Positions 1 to 5,470 of a stretch of DNA of 5,470 bases are shown here, one piece after another (the first letter of the stretch is position 1; each line of letters starts with the position of its first letter). The position numbers and the translations under genes are program-made. Source of the DNA: Clostridia bacterium (GTDB lineage Bacteria > Bacillota > Clostridia > Christensenellales > UBA1242); the NCBI GenBank assembly GCA_017650795.1, contig JAGCEE010000047.1, positions 1 through 5,470 on the forward strand, read 5' to 3'. The notes below the pieces were generated by a model that was not told the DNA's origin, searched no databases, and saw only the letters and a program-made list of their open reading frames with translations.

Positions 1-1
1 C

Positions 2-1126
2 GCCAGCAAAATATAAACCATCAACAAATTTACTCTCCATAGTTTTGGGGTTAATCTCTTTTACATCCACACCACCACTGGTTATAATACCATAATCAAG
101 TTTGTCTAATCCAGCATAACTCAACTCAAAACATTTCAATAAATTGGCTATATTTTTAATATCATTTGCATTTAAAGTCCTAACTTTTCTTTGAGCATCA
201 ATACTTAGTTTATTTAAGAATATATAAACCAAAGATTTTGGTAAAAGTCCCTGCAATAAGGACGATATTTGTTTATCTTTTAGTAAACTAACATCACGAA
301 TTATTCTTTCTATTAGTTTATCTATGCCTAATGCTGGTTTAAAATCAATAAAAAGCTTTATATTTTCTTTTTTTGTTATATATGAACTCATGCTAAGTGC
401 TATTGGCCCACTAATACCATTTGAGGTAAAAAGCATTTCACCAAAAAGGCTTTTATACGCTTTTCCATTTACACTTGCACTAAGTAATACATTTTTTAAA
501 CTTAATCCCTCTATTTGATTTATATATTCATCTTTTAAAACTATCGGTACAAGAGCGGGTGTTATTGGAACAACCTCATGCCCAAACTTTTTAGCAAATA
601 AATAACCATCACCAGTTGAACCTGTTGCAGAGTATGTTTTACCACCAGTACAAATTATTGTGGCATCATAAAATTTATACATACCAGATGTTGTAGATAT
701 TTCAAATAATTCATCTTGTTTCTTAATATCTAAAACCGTTGTATTTAAATGTACATTAACACCATTTTTTTCTATAAATCTTTTTAATGCCGAAATAATA
801 TCACTAGACTTATCACTTAATGGAAACACTCTATTTCCTCTTTCCACTTTAAGAGGAACTCCTAATTTTTCGAAAAAATTTATAGTATCATCGCTTGTAA
901 AGCTATTTATTGAACTATATAAGAATTTTTGATTTGTAATTATATTTTCTAAAAACTCTTGCGAGGAACACGAGTTGGTGACATTGCATCTTCCTTTGCC
1001 AGTAATGTAGAGTTTTTTACCTAATTTTTCGTTAGATTCAAACAAATCAACACTCACTCCACATTCAGCAAGTTTTCCAGAGCACATCATGCCACTTGCT
1101 CCACCACCAATTACTGCAACCTTCAT
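2..1126 (-). CDS. NAD(P)/FAD-dependent oxidoreductase, HI0933/YhiN family (3' end cut by window edge)
   Basis: The reading frame stays open from the ATG at 1126 to the left edge, giving 375 residues. Family members usually have about 400-420, so only the C-terminus is missing. Visible landmarks: an N-terminal Rossmann dinucleotide-binding loop GGGASG at residues 7-12 with an acidic residue after the second strand (FE, 29-30); the family signature TGKGRCNVTN (42-51); GGKTYSATGSTGDGY (161-175); GEMLFTSNGISGP (229-241); and, just before the edge, GGVDVKEINPKTM and GLYFAG (351-375), which begins the second flavin-contacting segment. This is a cytosolic flavoprotein; the substrate is not known for most members. 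Some relatives are called aminoacetone oxidase or BaiN-type reductase, and nothing here supports either activity. Its ATG overlaps the rluB stop (ATGA) and is preceded by GAGG seven bases upstream inside rluB, so the two genes are translationally coupled. Family certain, reaction unknown. Confidence 0.93.
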   Translation of the reverse strand, partial: MKVAVIGGGASGMMCSGKLAECGVSVDLFESNEKLGKKLYITGKGRCNVTNSCSSQEFLENIITNQKFLYSSINSFTSDDTINFFEKLGVPLKVERGNRVFPLSDKSSDIISALKRFIEKNGVNVHLNTTVLDIKKQDELFEISTTSGMYKFYDATIICTGGKTYSATGSTGDGYLFAKKFGHEVVPITPALVPIVLKDEYINQIEGLSLKNVLLSASVNGKAYKSLFGEMLFTSNGISGPIALSMSSYITKKENIKLFIDFKPALGIDKLIERIIRDVSLLKDKQISSLLQGLLPKSLVYIFLNKLSIDAQRKVRTLNANDIKNIANLLKCFELSYAGLDKLDYGIITSGGVDVKEINPKTMESKFVDGLYFAG

Positions 1127-1833
1127 GATTTTACCTCAAAAATGCTTGCAAGTTCGATATTTGATAGTGGTTTGTATTTTCCCCGTTCTAATCCTCCAAG
1201 TTTTAATCCACCAATGGCAACTCTTTTAAGTAAAACAATGTTTTTGCCGATTGCCTCAAACATTCTTCTAATCTGTCTATTTTGACCTTCATCTATTATT
1301 ACAGATAATCTACTAATCTTATCTTTAAATGATATTAACCTTACTTTTGCTTCCGGCATTCTAGCACCATTTTCTACTACGCCAGCACGAAGAACTGCGA
1401 GTTCACTTTCCTTGATTTCGCCCTCTATCGTCACAATGTATTCCTTGTTTATATGACAACTTGGATGAGTTATTTTATTTGCAAAATCGCCATCATTAGT
1501 AAGTATTATTAACCCCTCCGAATTATAATCAAGCCTACCAACCGAGAATAATCTTTTGTCGGTATTTATAAGGCTAAATATTGTTTTTCTGCCCTTTTCA
1601 TCACTATTTGAGCATATGTATCCTTTTGGTTTATTTAATTTATAATAAACGTATTCACCTTGTGGTAAAACCCTTTTATTATCCAATTCAACAATATCTT
1701 TTTTGACATTAACATCAGTTGCAAGATTATAGCAGACTTTTCCCCCAACCTTTACTCTGCCAGCCGTAATATATTCTTCTACCTTTCTTCTAGATGCAAC
1801 ACCCGAAAGTGCCAAAAACTTATTAATTCTCAT
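1123..1833 (-). CDS. rluB: 23S rRNA pseudouridine synthase, RluB/RsuA family
   Basis: The 236-residue protein has the usual two-part layout of the RsuA/RluB/E/F family. An N-terminal S4 RNA-binding domain spans residues 1-60 (MRINKFLALSGVASRRKVEE, then a GRVKVGG turn). The pseudouridine synthase domain follows, with NKPKGYICS (67-75), the catalytic loop GRLDYNSEGLIILTNDG (99-115) whose Asp102 is the expected nucleophile, and EGQNRQIRRM (182-191). Enzymes of this type convert a uridine in domain V of 23S rRNA to pseudouridine (U2605 in Escherichia coli numbering). RluB is preferred over RluE/RluF or RsuA because of the complete S4 domain and the location beside scpA/scpB and a DD-carboxypeptidase, which is where the Bacillus rluB (ypuL) sits. 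The start lies only 2 bases after the carboxypeptidase stop with a poor ribosome binding site, suggesting coupled translation. The exact target uridine is inferred. Confidence 0.94.
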   Translation of the reverse strand: MRINKFLALSGVASRRKVEEYITAGRVKVGGKVCYNLATDVNVKKDIVELDNKRVLPQGEYVYYKLNKPKGYICSNSDEKGRKTIFSLINTDKRLFSVGRLDYNSEGLIILTNDGDFANKITHPSCHINKEYIVTIEGEIKESELAVLRAGVVENGARMPEAKVRLISFKDKISRLSVIIDEGQNRQIRRMFEAIGKNIVLLKRVAIGGLKLGGLERGKYKPLSNIELASIFEVKS

Positions 1834-1835
1834 TA

Positions 1836-2993
1836 TTACCAGTTAGATAGTATGTCTTTTATACTACTAATTACTCCTATTTTCTTTACACTACTAATAG
1901 TATATATTTTTTCTAAAAATAGCAAGTGATTATCTAAATATATCTCAACTTCTCCAACCGCATCATCTTCTTTTATTGGTGCATTTAAAACATTTGGTAA
2001 AACATAATTATATGTAATTCTATTTAACTCGTCTTCTGTTAATGGGTAGACAAATTTCCGCTTAGAACAAACCTTAACTTCATTTTCCCGTCCGTTTTCA
2101 ACAGCTATGCTTCTAATAATACTGTATTCTGGCAAAAGTTCATATTGGTTATAGCTTAGATATGCAAGGTTTATTAACTCTTGGCTTTCTTCAAACATTG
2201 GCCCACAATTAAGGACAACACACACAGTTTTAAAACCATTAATATCGCAGGCAGAAACCAAGCATCTGCCAGCTTTTTTTGTGTATCCTGTTTTTACACC
2301 AATACAGCCATGCATTGTATTTAGCAATCTATTTTTGTTTTTTAAATACCTATAACCGCCCTCACTTGAACCCTTTATTCTTGTGACTTTTGTGGATACA
2401 ATTTCACAAAATGTTTTATTCTGTAATGCCTTTGCGGTTATTTTCGCCATATCCAATGCAGTTGTATAATGGTTATCATCATCTAATCCGTGTGGATTAG
2501 TAAAATTTGAATTATATGCATTAACAGAAATTGCAACCTTTTTCATCATTTCACAAAACTTTGGTATATCGCCACCAACATGGTATGCAAGTGCAGTTGC
2601 CGCATCATTTCCAGAAGGCAACATCATGCCATACAAAAGCTCTCTTATTGTTAAGCACTCCCCTCGCTTTAAATAGATGCTTGTGCCAGTTATACCAACA
2701 GCCCTATCATCAATTTTGATTTCTTGGTCTATGTTATCGCAGTTCTCTAAAACGGTTATTGCAGTTATTATTTTTGTTGTCGAAGCCATTGGCAGTTTTT
2801 GATTTTCGTTTTTACTATTTAATACTCTGTTGCTACTAGCATCAATAACAACCATAGATTTGGCTGTACTTTGCACATCAGCATACGCAAATTTGTTTTT
2901 TTGAAACGATGACAAAAAAAACAATGTTGCAGAAATAATAATTAAAACAACACTTATATGTGTAAATAAACAAAGTCTACTTTTGATTATCAT
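1836..2993 (-). CDS. dacB: Secreted D-alanyl-D-alanine carboxypeptidase (class C low-mass PBP, DacB/DacF type)
   Basis: This is a serine-type DD-carboxypeptidase that trims the terminal D-Ala from peptidoglycan pentapeptides outside the membrane. From the start chosen here (385 residues) the three active-site motifs are complete: STTK at 71-74 (nucleophile Ser71), SGN at 127-129 and KTG at 234-236; NPHGLDDDNHYTTA (166-179) is also typical. Residues 1-38 form a signal peptide: basic start, a hydrophobic stretch, then an AYA cleavage site before Asp39. A PBP5 C-terminal beta domain spans about 293-370, and the last ~15 residues could be an amphipathic membrane-docking helix. The ATG at 2993 is preferred because GGTGAT lies 4 bases before it and matches the 16S rRNA tail, and it gives a compact signal peptide. 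An ATG at 3023 would add 10 residues but has only a poor site. The gene overlaps ytfJ by 17 bases. The symbol rests on position in the scp-rluB block; DacF is the alternative, and a spore-specific role is inference. Confidence 0.93.
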   Translation of the reverse strand: MIIKSRLCLFTHISVVLIIISATLFFLSSFQKNKFAYADVQSTAKSMVVIDASSNRVLNSKNENQKLPMASTTKIITAITVLENCDNIDQEIKIDDRAVGITGTSIYLKRGECLTIRELLYGMMLPSGNDAATALAYHVGGDIPKFCEMMKKVAISVNAYNSNFTNPHGLDDDNHYTTALDMAKITAKALQNKTFCEIVSTKVTRIKGSSEGGYRYLKNKNRLLNTMHGCIGVKTGYTKKAGRCLVSACDINGFKTVCVVLNCGPMFEESQELINLAYLSYNQYELLPEYSIIRSIAVENGRENEVKVCSKRKFVYPLTEDELNRITYNYVLPNVLNAPIKEDDAVGEVEIYLDNHLLFLEKIYTISSVKKIGVISSIKDILSNW

Positions 2994-3396
2994 GCTTATC
3001 ACCATTATTTGAATGATTTTCATCCGCTTTTATTTTTGATACTAGTTTATCTGCCAAGTTTAATAACGTTTGATATAACGATTTGTTTTCTACATCAACA
3101 AAACTAACATTACCAGCGTTTACGACAACAAAGCCAATAGGTGTGACACTCATACCACACCCACTTCCACCTGTCATTGGAAAATGATTTGCCACCCTAC
3201 GATTAGATTTGTCCGAATACTCCCCGCCACCAGCGACAAAACCCACACTTGCCTTAGAAATCGGCACAATAACAGTATTTTCAGATATTTTTATTGGCTC
3301 GCCAACTATTGTATTTGTTTCAATTAAAACTTTTACTTTTTCTACTGATGTTTTTATTAAATCTTCTATACCTGAATTGTTGCTAAATTCTTTCAT
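2977..3396 (-). CDS. ytfJ: YtfJ/GerW family spore-associated protein
   Basis: At 139 residues this is about the normal size for the YtfJ family. The N-terminal helix (9-26, GIEDLIKTSVEKVKVLIE) leads into the family core: VGEPIKI (31-37), TVIVPISKASVGFVAGGGEY (41-60) and the glycine-rich signature GGSGCGMSVTPIGFVVV (76-92). A hydrophilic tail rich in Asn, Asp and Lys (123-139) follows. In Bacillus subtilis this protein (GerW) is found in spores and is needed for normal germination; the family is largely restricted to endospore-forming lineages and their relatives, and its biochemical activity is unknown. The site AAGGAAGGG lies a few bases before the ATG. It sits 36 bases after a DUF2953 gene, the same order as ytfI-ytfJ in Bacillus, and its 3' end contains the start of the carboxypeptidase gene. 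Cys80 stands where I recall Ala in relatives. Family is sure; a spore role in this organism is inferred. Confidence 0.92.
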   Translation of the reverse strand: MKEFSNNSGIEDLIKTSVEKVKVLIETNTIVGEPIKISENTVIVPISKASVGFVAGGGEYSDKSNRRVANHFPMTGGSGCGMSVTPIGFVVVNAGNVSFVDVENKSLYQTLLNLADKLVSKIKADENHSNNGDKHDNQK

Positions 3397-3432
3397 ATTT
3401 TACCCTTCCTTTAAAATTGAATTAAATAATAA

Positions 3433-4002
3433 TTATCTATTATAAAAACTCTCATATTTTTCACTTCGCCTTACAATTAAAAGCGACATTATAACCGAAT
3501 ATATTATGTCAAAAAGTGTTATAAAAGCTTGCGCATAAATAGCAAAAGCAAATTTGTTTTGATTGTATGCAACATTATTTACATGCTTGAATCTTGCCGA
3601 TTTTTTTGTTTTTTTAATAACAGAAAAAGCAGATAAAATCACTATATTAAATAATCCTGCCACCATTGCAGAATTTTTTGCATCGCTTAAACCAATATTA
3701 GAAAAGACATTCATTTGTTTAATAACAATTTTTTGTTTTAGCTGAGGAAACAGTTGCTCAAAAAATCTAATTTTTCCCTTAGATAATTCGATTGGAATAT
3801 CTTTTTCATTTTTTGATGTATAAAGAATAATCCCACCCTTACCAATTCTTATTTTAAACGACAAGGCTTTTACAAAAAAAATATATAGCGAAATTGCACC
3901 AACATTGTGTATGGCATCAAAAGAAACATGTTCTTTAATTAGTATTGGGGCAATTAAAATTATTAAAAAAAACACAACAACCATCAGCCATAAACTCTGC
4001 AT
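3433..4002 (-). CDS. ytfI: DUF2953 membrane protein (YtfI-like)
   Basis: This 189-residue protein opens with a hydrophobic membrane segment (about 3-22). A region consistent with the family follows (ISLYIFFVKALSFKIRIGKG, 37-56), then a basic, probably cytoplasmic stretch. GLSDAKNSAMVAGLFNIVIL (104-123) begins a second hydrophobic segment, and the end carries NKFAFAIYAQAFITLFDIIY (149-168), a third hydrophobic or membrane-associated segment. The GLxDA...GL pattern and the following beta-rich end resemble DUF2953 (YtfI). Position supports this: the YtfJ gene lies 36 bases downstream, as in Bacillus ytfI-ytfJ. Molecular function is unknown; a role with YtfJ in the spore or cell membrane is an inference. 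The start is uncertain: no Shine-Dalgarno sequence precedes the ATG at 4002, an in-frame stop lies five codons upstream, and a second ATG at 3984 is no better supplied. Confidence concerns the gene more than the family name. Confidence 0.75.
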   Translation of the reverse strand: MQSLWLMVVVFFLIILIAPILIKEHVSFDAIHNVGAISLYIFFVKALSFKIRIGKGGIILYTSKNEKDIPIELSKGKIRFFEQLFPQLKQKIVIKQMNVFSNIGLSDAKNSAMVAGLFNIVILSAFSVIKKTKKSARFKHVNNVAYNQNKFAFAIYAQAFITLFDIIYSVIMSLLIVRRSEKYESFYNR

Positions 4003-4020
4003 AATGTTATTGTGTTATTA

Positions 4021-4050
4021 TTTATAAAAAGTATTCAAATATTAAGTTAA
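4021..4050 (-). promoter_or_regulatory. Tentative promoter before the DUF2953 gene
   Basis: The minus strand shows TTAACT (4050-4045, four of six -35 positions) and TATAAA (4026-4021, five of six -10 positions) 18 bases apart. It would start RNA near 4014, about 12 bases before the ATG at 4002. The 66-base gap is almost pure A/T, where such matches arise easily by chance, so this is a weak call. Confidence 0.25.
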
Positions 4051-4068
4051 AAAACAATTCTTGCGATA

Positions 4069-4350
4069 TTAGTTTTCACGTTCCTTATCATTTTCTTTGC
4101 AAGCCCTATCATATTTATATAGCATATTGCCCGCCCTACATCTTGCATATTTTGCAAGGCTTAATGCTTTATCATTATCAAAAATATCTCCATCTTTTAG
4201 TGCTTGGCTTGCCGCATTTTCAAATTCTTCTTCTGCTTCTAAAAATGCATCTTTTGCACTCAAAAAATCTCCATTTGTATCTCTTAATTCTGCTGATTTT
4301 ACGTATGCATTAGCCCTTATAATATAATCTTCATACAACCAAGAACTCAT
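4069..4350 (-). CDS. Hypothetical small helical protein, 93 residues, possibly TPR- or MIT-like
   Basis: I do not recognise this protein. From the ATG at 4350 it has 93 residues, with no signal peptide or membrane segment, so it is probably cytosolic. It reads as three helices: about 4-24 (WLYEDYIIRANAYVKSAELR), 28-52 (acidic, DFLSAKDAFLEAEEEFENAA) and 57-82 (NDKALSLAKYARCRAGNMLY), followed by a charged tail (KENDKEREN). Alanine-rich amphipathic pairing of this kind resembles a single TPR or MIT-type helical unit, a similarity of shape only. The start at 4350 is preferred to an in-frame ATG at 4374 because GGAGGT lies 4 bases before it, and because the promoter at 4379-4407 would start transcription near 4372, inside or after the longer start codon. 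It sits between scpB and the DUF2953 gene, where no such gene is known to me in the Bacillus order. No function is offered. Confidence 0.8.
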   Translation of the reverse strand: MSSWLYEDYIIRANAYVKSAELRDTNGDFLSAKDAFLEAEEEFENAASQALKDGDIFDNDKALSLAKYARCRAGNMLYKYDRACKENDKEREN

Positions 4351-4354
4351 ATGT

Positions 4355-4360
4355 ACCTCC
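4355..4360 (-). promoter_or_regulatory. Strong Shine-Dalgarno site GGAGGT that sets the start at 4350
   Basis: Minus-strand GGAGGT ends 4 bases before the ATG at 4350 and is the best ribosome binding site in the window. It lies downstream of the alternative ATG at 4374 and could not serve it, so it decides the start of the 93-residue protein. Confidence 0.85.
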
Positions 4361-4378
4361 GTTTTTATAACCATCTAA

Positions 4379-4407
4379 ATACTATCATAAGTACTGCTTT
4401 CTGTCAA
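4379..4407 (-). promoter_or_regulatory. Sigma-A (housekeeping) promoter
   Basis: On the minus strand a perfect -35 box TTGACA (4407-4402) is followed after exactly 17 bases by the -10 box TAGTAT (4384-4379, five of six consensus positions). Transcription would start near 4372, leaving a leader of roughly 22 bases that contains the GGAGGT site. It lies in the only gap in the window suited to a new transcript, so it probably drives the 93-residue gene and possibly the DUF2953-ytfJ-dacB-rluB-flavoprotein genes beyond it. I see no clear operator palindrome around it. Confidence 0.8.
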
Positions 4408-4410
4408 TAA

Positions 4411-4432
4411 TAAAAAATTAACTTAGTTTAAT
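4411..4432 (-). terminator. Possible weak intrinsic terminator after scpB
   Basis: About 26 bases after the scpB stop, the minus strand reads ATTAAACTAAGTTAAT followed by a run of six T. ATTAA and C can pair with G and TTAAT around a three-base loop, with one bulged A. The stem holds only one G-C pair, so it would be weak; the T-run and the position just upstream of a good promoter are what favour it. Read-through from scpAB is likely even if it is real. Confidence 0.3.
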
Positions 4433-4457
4433 GCGTTATAAAGTATTAAGTTGTCAC

Positions 4458-5189
4458 TTATTCGCCAATATTATCGTTATTATTGTTTTCGACATCCTGC
4501 TCCATTTCTTGGTCTTGTCCATAATCTTGGTTATTAGTATTATTGTCGGCCTCAAATGTAATAATGTCTTCACCCCTTAAGAACTCTGGAACGATATCCT
4601 CATTAGATATTTCATGGTCACGATAAAGCGAATCTGTTTTTTGTTGAACTTCTATTTCTTCTCTTATTACTTTAACTCTTTCTAATAGTTCATCATAAGA
4701 AGGAAGCTCTTCTATGCTTTTTAAATTAAATTTTTTTAAGAACTCATCAGTTGTACCAAACAAAAATGGTTTGCCAACTGCATCCTTACGCCCAACAACT
4801 TCAATTAGTTTATTTTCTAGAAGCATAGATATTGCATAGTCAGACGATTTTGTATCTCTTATTTCTTCTATTTCTAGTTTGGTTATTGGTTGTTTATAAG
4901 AAATTATTGCAACCGTTTCTAGTGTTGATTTTGTTAATGCACGTTCTCTTATTGGGTTTAATATGCTTGATACTTCCTCAACATATTTTTGATTGGTACA
5001 AAGTTGGATTTTATCCTTATATTCAATAAGCATAATACCACCATCTTCGCCAAAATCCTCTTTGATTTCATCTATTACTTTTGCTAATTGCTTATCTGTT
5101 AGATTTAACTTTTCTTTAAACTCTGCCCTTTCCACTCCATCTCCGGAAACAAATAGTGTGGCTTTTATTATCTCTTTTACATTACTCAT
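4458..5189 (-). CDS. scpB: Segregation and condensation protein ScpB, with long acidic tail
   Basis: ScpB dimers bind the kleisin ScpA and with SMC form the bacterial condensin that organises and segregates the chromosome. The protein has 243 residues. The paired winged-helix region covers about 1-165: IKATLFVSGDGVE (8-20) in the first domain, then LETVAIISYKQPITKLEIEE (90-109), GRKD (133-136), PFLFGTT (141-147) and the terminal FNLKSIEELP (154-163), all typical. Residues 166-243 are extra: a charged helical stretch and then a low-complexity tail rich in Asn, Asp, Gln and Glu. Bacillus ScpB has 197 residues, so this one is about 45 longer. The usual EIRG step reads EIRD here (109-112). The ATG overlaps the end of scpA by 8 bases; the nearest ribosome binding sequence, GAGG, is about 12 bases upstream, rather far, so coupling to scpA translation is likely. 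Identification is secure. Confidence 0.95.
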   Translation of the reverse strand: MSNVKEIIKATLFVSGDGVERAEFKEKLNLTDKQLAKVIDEIKEDFGEDGGIMLIEYKDKIQLCTNQKYVEEVSSILNPIRERALTKSTLETVAIISYKQPITKLEIEEIRDTKSSDYAISMLLENKLIEVVGRKDAVGKPFLFGTTDEFLKKFNLKSIEELPSYDELLERVKVIREEIEVQQKTDSLYRDHEISNEDIVPEFLRGEDIITFEADNNTNNQDYGQDQEMEQDVENNNNDNIGE

Positions 5190-5470
5190 CTTTTATTTTT
5201 TCCTCATTTTCATAAATATCTATATCACCAAAAAGCTCAGATTGTTTTGCCTTTACAAACTGCATTTTTAAAAGTTCTAAAAGGGCTAAAAATATGTTAA
5301 GCATTTCACTTTTTGTGTGACTCTCATCAAATAGTTCGGTAAATTTGATATGCTTTTTTTCTTTTATTGTGCCTTTTATAGAAACAATTTTTTCTGCAAC
5401 GGTAAATCTATCCTTTACAATCTTTTTAGGTTCAACATCTTCCTGCTTTCTTTCTACCTTGCATAATAGA
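5182..5470 (-). CDS. scpA: Segregation and condensation protein ScpA (C-terminal part only)
   Basis: The window holds only the last 95 codons; the start lies beyond the right edge, and the family normally has about 240-260 residues. The visible part is the C-terminal winged-helix domain of the kleisin, which contacts the SMC head. It includes DRFTVAEKIVSIKG, then HIKFTELFDE, then the hallmark helix SEMLNIFLALLELLKMQFV followed by QSELFGDI, as expected near a ScpA C-terminus. A short acidic/lysine end (ENEEKIKDE) follows. The stop TAA at 5182-5184 lies 8 bases inside scpB, the usual tight scpA-scpB arrangement. ScpA bridges the two SMC heads and binds the ScpB dimer, acting on the nucleoid. 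No internal disruption is seen. Partial because of the window edge, not because of a mutation. Confidence 0.93.
   Translation of the reverse strand, partial: LLCKVERKQEDVEPKKIVKDRFTVAEKIVSIKGTIKEKKHIKFTELFDESHTKSEMLNIFLALLELLKMQFVKAKQSELFGDIDIYENEEKIKDE

Noticed and set aside
324..518. Plus-strand open frame of 64 residues
   Set aside because: It lies antisense to the well-conserved flavoprotein and has no ribosome binding site or recognisable domain.
2531..2719. Plus-strand open frame of 62 residues
   Set aside because: It is antisense to the catalytic part of the carboxypeptidase, and its His/Gln/Leu-rich composition is an opposite-strand artefact.
3426..3443. Inverted repeat ATAATA/TATTAT near the DUF2953 stop
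   Set aside because: It is an A/T-only stem of six pairs with no T-run suited to a terminator, expected by chance in such A/T-rich DNA.
3209..3445. Plus-strand open frame of 78 residues
   Set aside because: It is the antisense image of ytfJ; the intact family motifs are on the other strand.
3563..3745. Plus-strand open frame of 60 residues
   Set aside because: It is antisense to the DUF2953 gene and its hydrophobicity only mirrors the complementary strand.
4046..4068. Short CAA/TTG hairpin followed by a T-run after the small gene
   Set aside because: A three-pair stem is too weak to call a terminator.
4097..4327. Plus-strand open frame of 76 residues opposite the small unknown gene
   Set aside because: This was weighed because the minus-strand gene is also unrecognised, but only the minus strand has a promoter and ribosome binding site; the plus frame is Ser/Ala/Leu-rich as expected of a complement.
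4832..5271. Two overlapping plus-strand open frames (4832-5029 and 4993-5271)
   Set aside because: Both are antisense to scpB and the end of scpA, whose conserved motifs are unmistakable.

Overview
The window looks like the chromosome of a low-G+C Gram-positive bacterium of the Clostridia/Firmicutes type. The DNA is strongly A/T-rich, as is third-position codon use. The clearest Shine-Dalgarno and promoter signals are of the Gram-positive type. The gene order is a version of a conserved Firmicutes block; Bacillus subtilis has scpA-scpB-ypuI-dacB-spmA-spmB-rluB, with ytfI-ytfJ elsewhere. I cannot name a species.

Every supported gene lies on the minus strand, so transcription runs from high to low coordinates. 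In that order: the 3' end of scpA (off the right edge to 5182); scpB (5189-4458, overlapping scpA by 8 bases); a gap holding a weak terminator-like hairpin and a near-consensus sigma-A promoter (4379-4407); a 93-residue helical protein of unknown function (4350-4069); a DUF2953 (YtfI-like) membrane protein (4002-3433); a YtfJ/GerW-family protein (3396-2977); a secreted D-Ala-D-Ala carboxypeptidase (2993-1836); a 23S rRNA pseudouridine synthase of the RluB type (1833-1123); and a flavoprotein of the HI0933/YhiN family (1126 to the left edge, missing roughly its last 30-50 residues). No stretch above 300 bases lacks a gene. I see no tRNA, rRNA, CRISPR, insertion sequence or long repeat.

The block joins chromosome segregation (the kleisin ScpA and its partner ScpB, which act with SMC), envelope or spore-associated functions (YtfI/YtfJ pair, DD-carboxypeptidase) and ribosome maturation (RluB). 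From the DUF2953 gene onward, spacing is 36 bases or less or the genes overlap, so they are probably one transcript. The promoter at 4379-4407 probably drives the 93-residue protein and perhaps everything downstream.

Most of the window is ordinary housekeeping sequence and I found no clearly new system. The points most worth a second look are the unrecognised 93-residue gene with its own strong promoter and a corrected start, the lack of spmA/spmB between the carboxypeptidase and rluB although ytfJ is kept, and the absence of a ribosome binding site before the DUF2953 gene.
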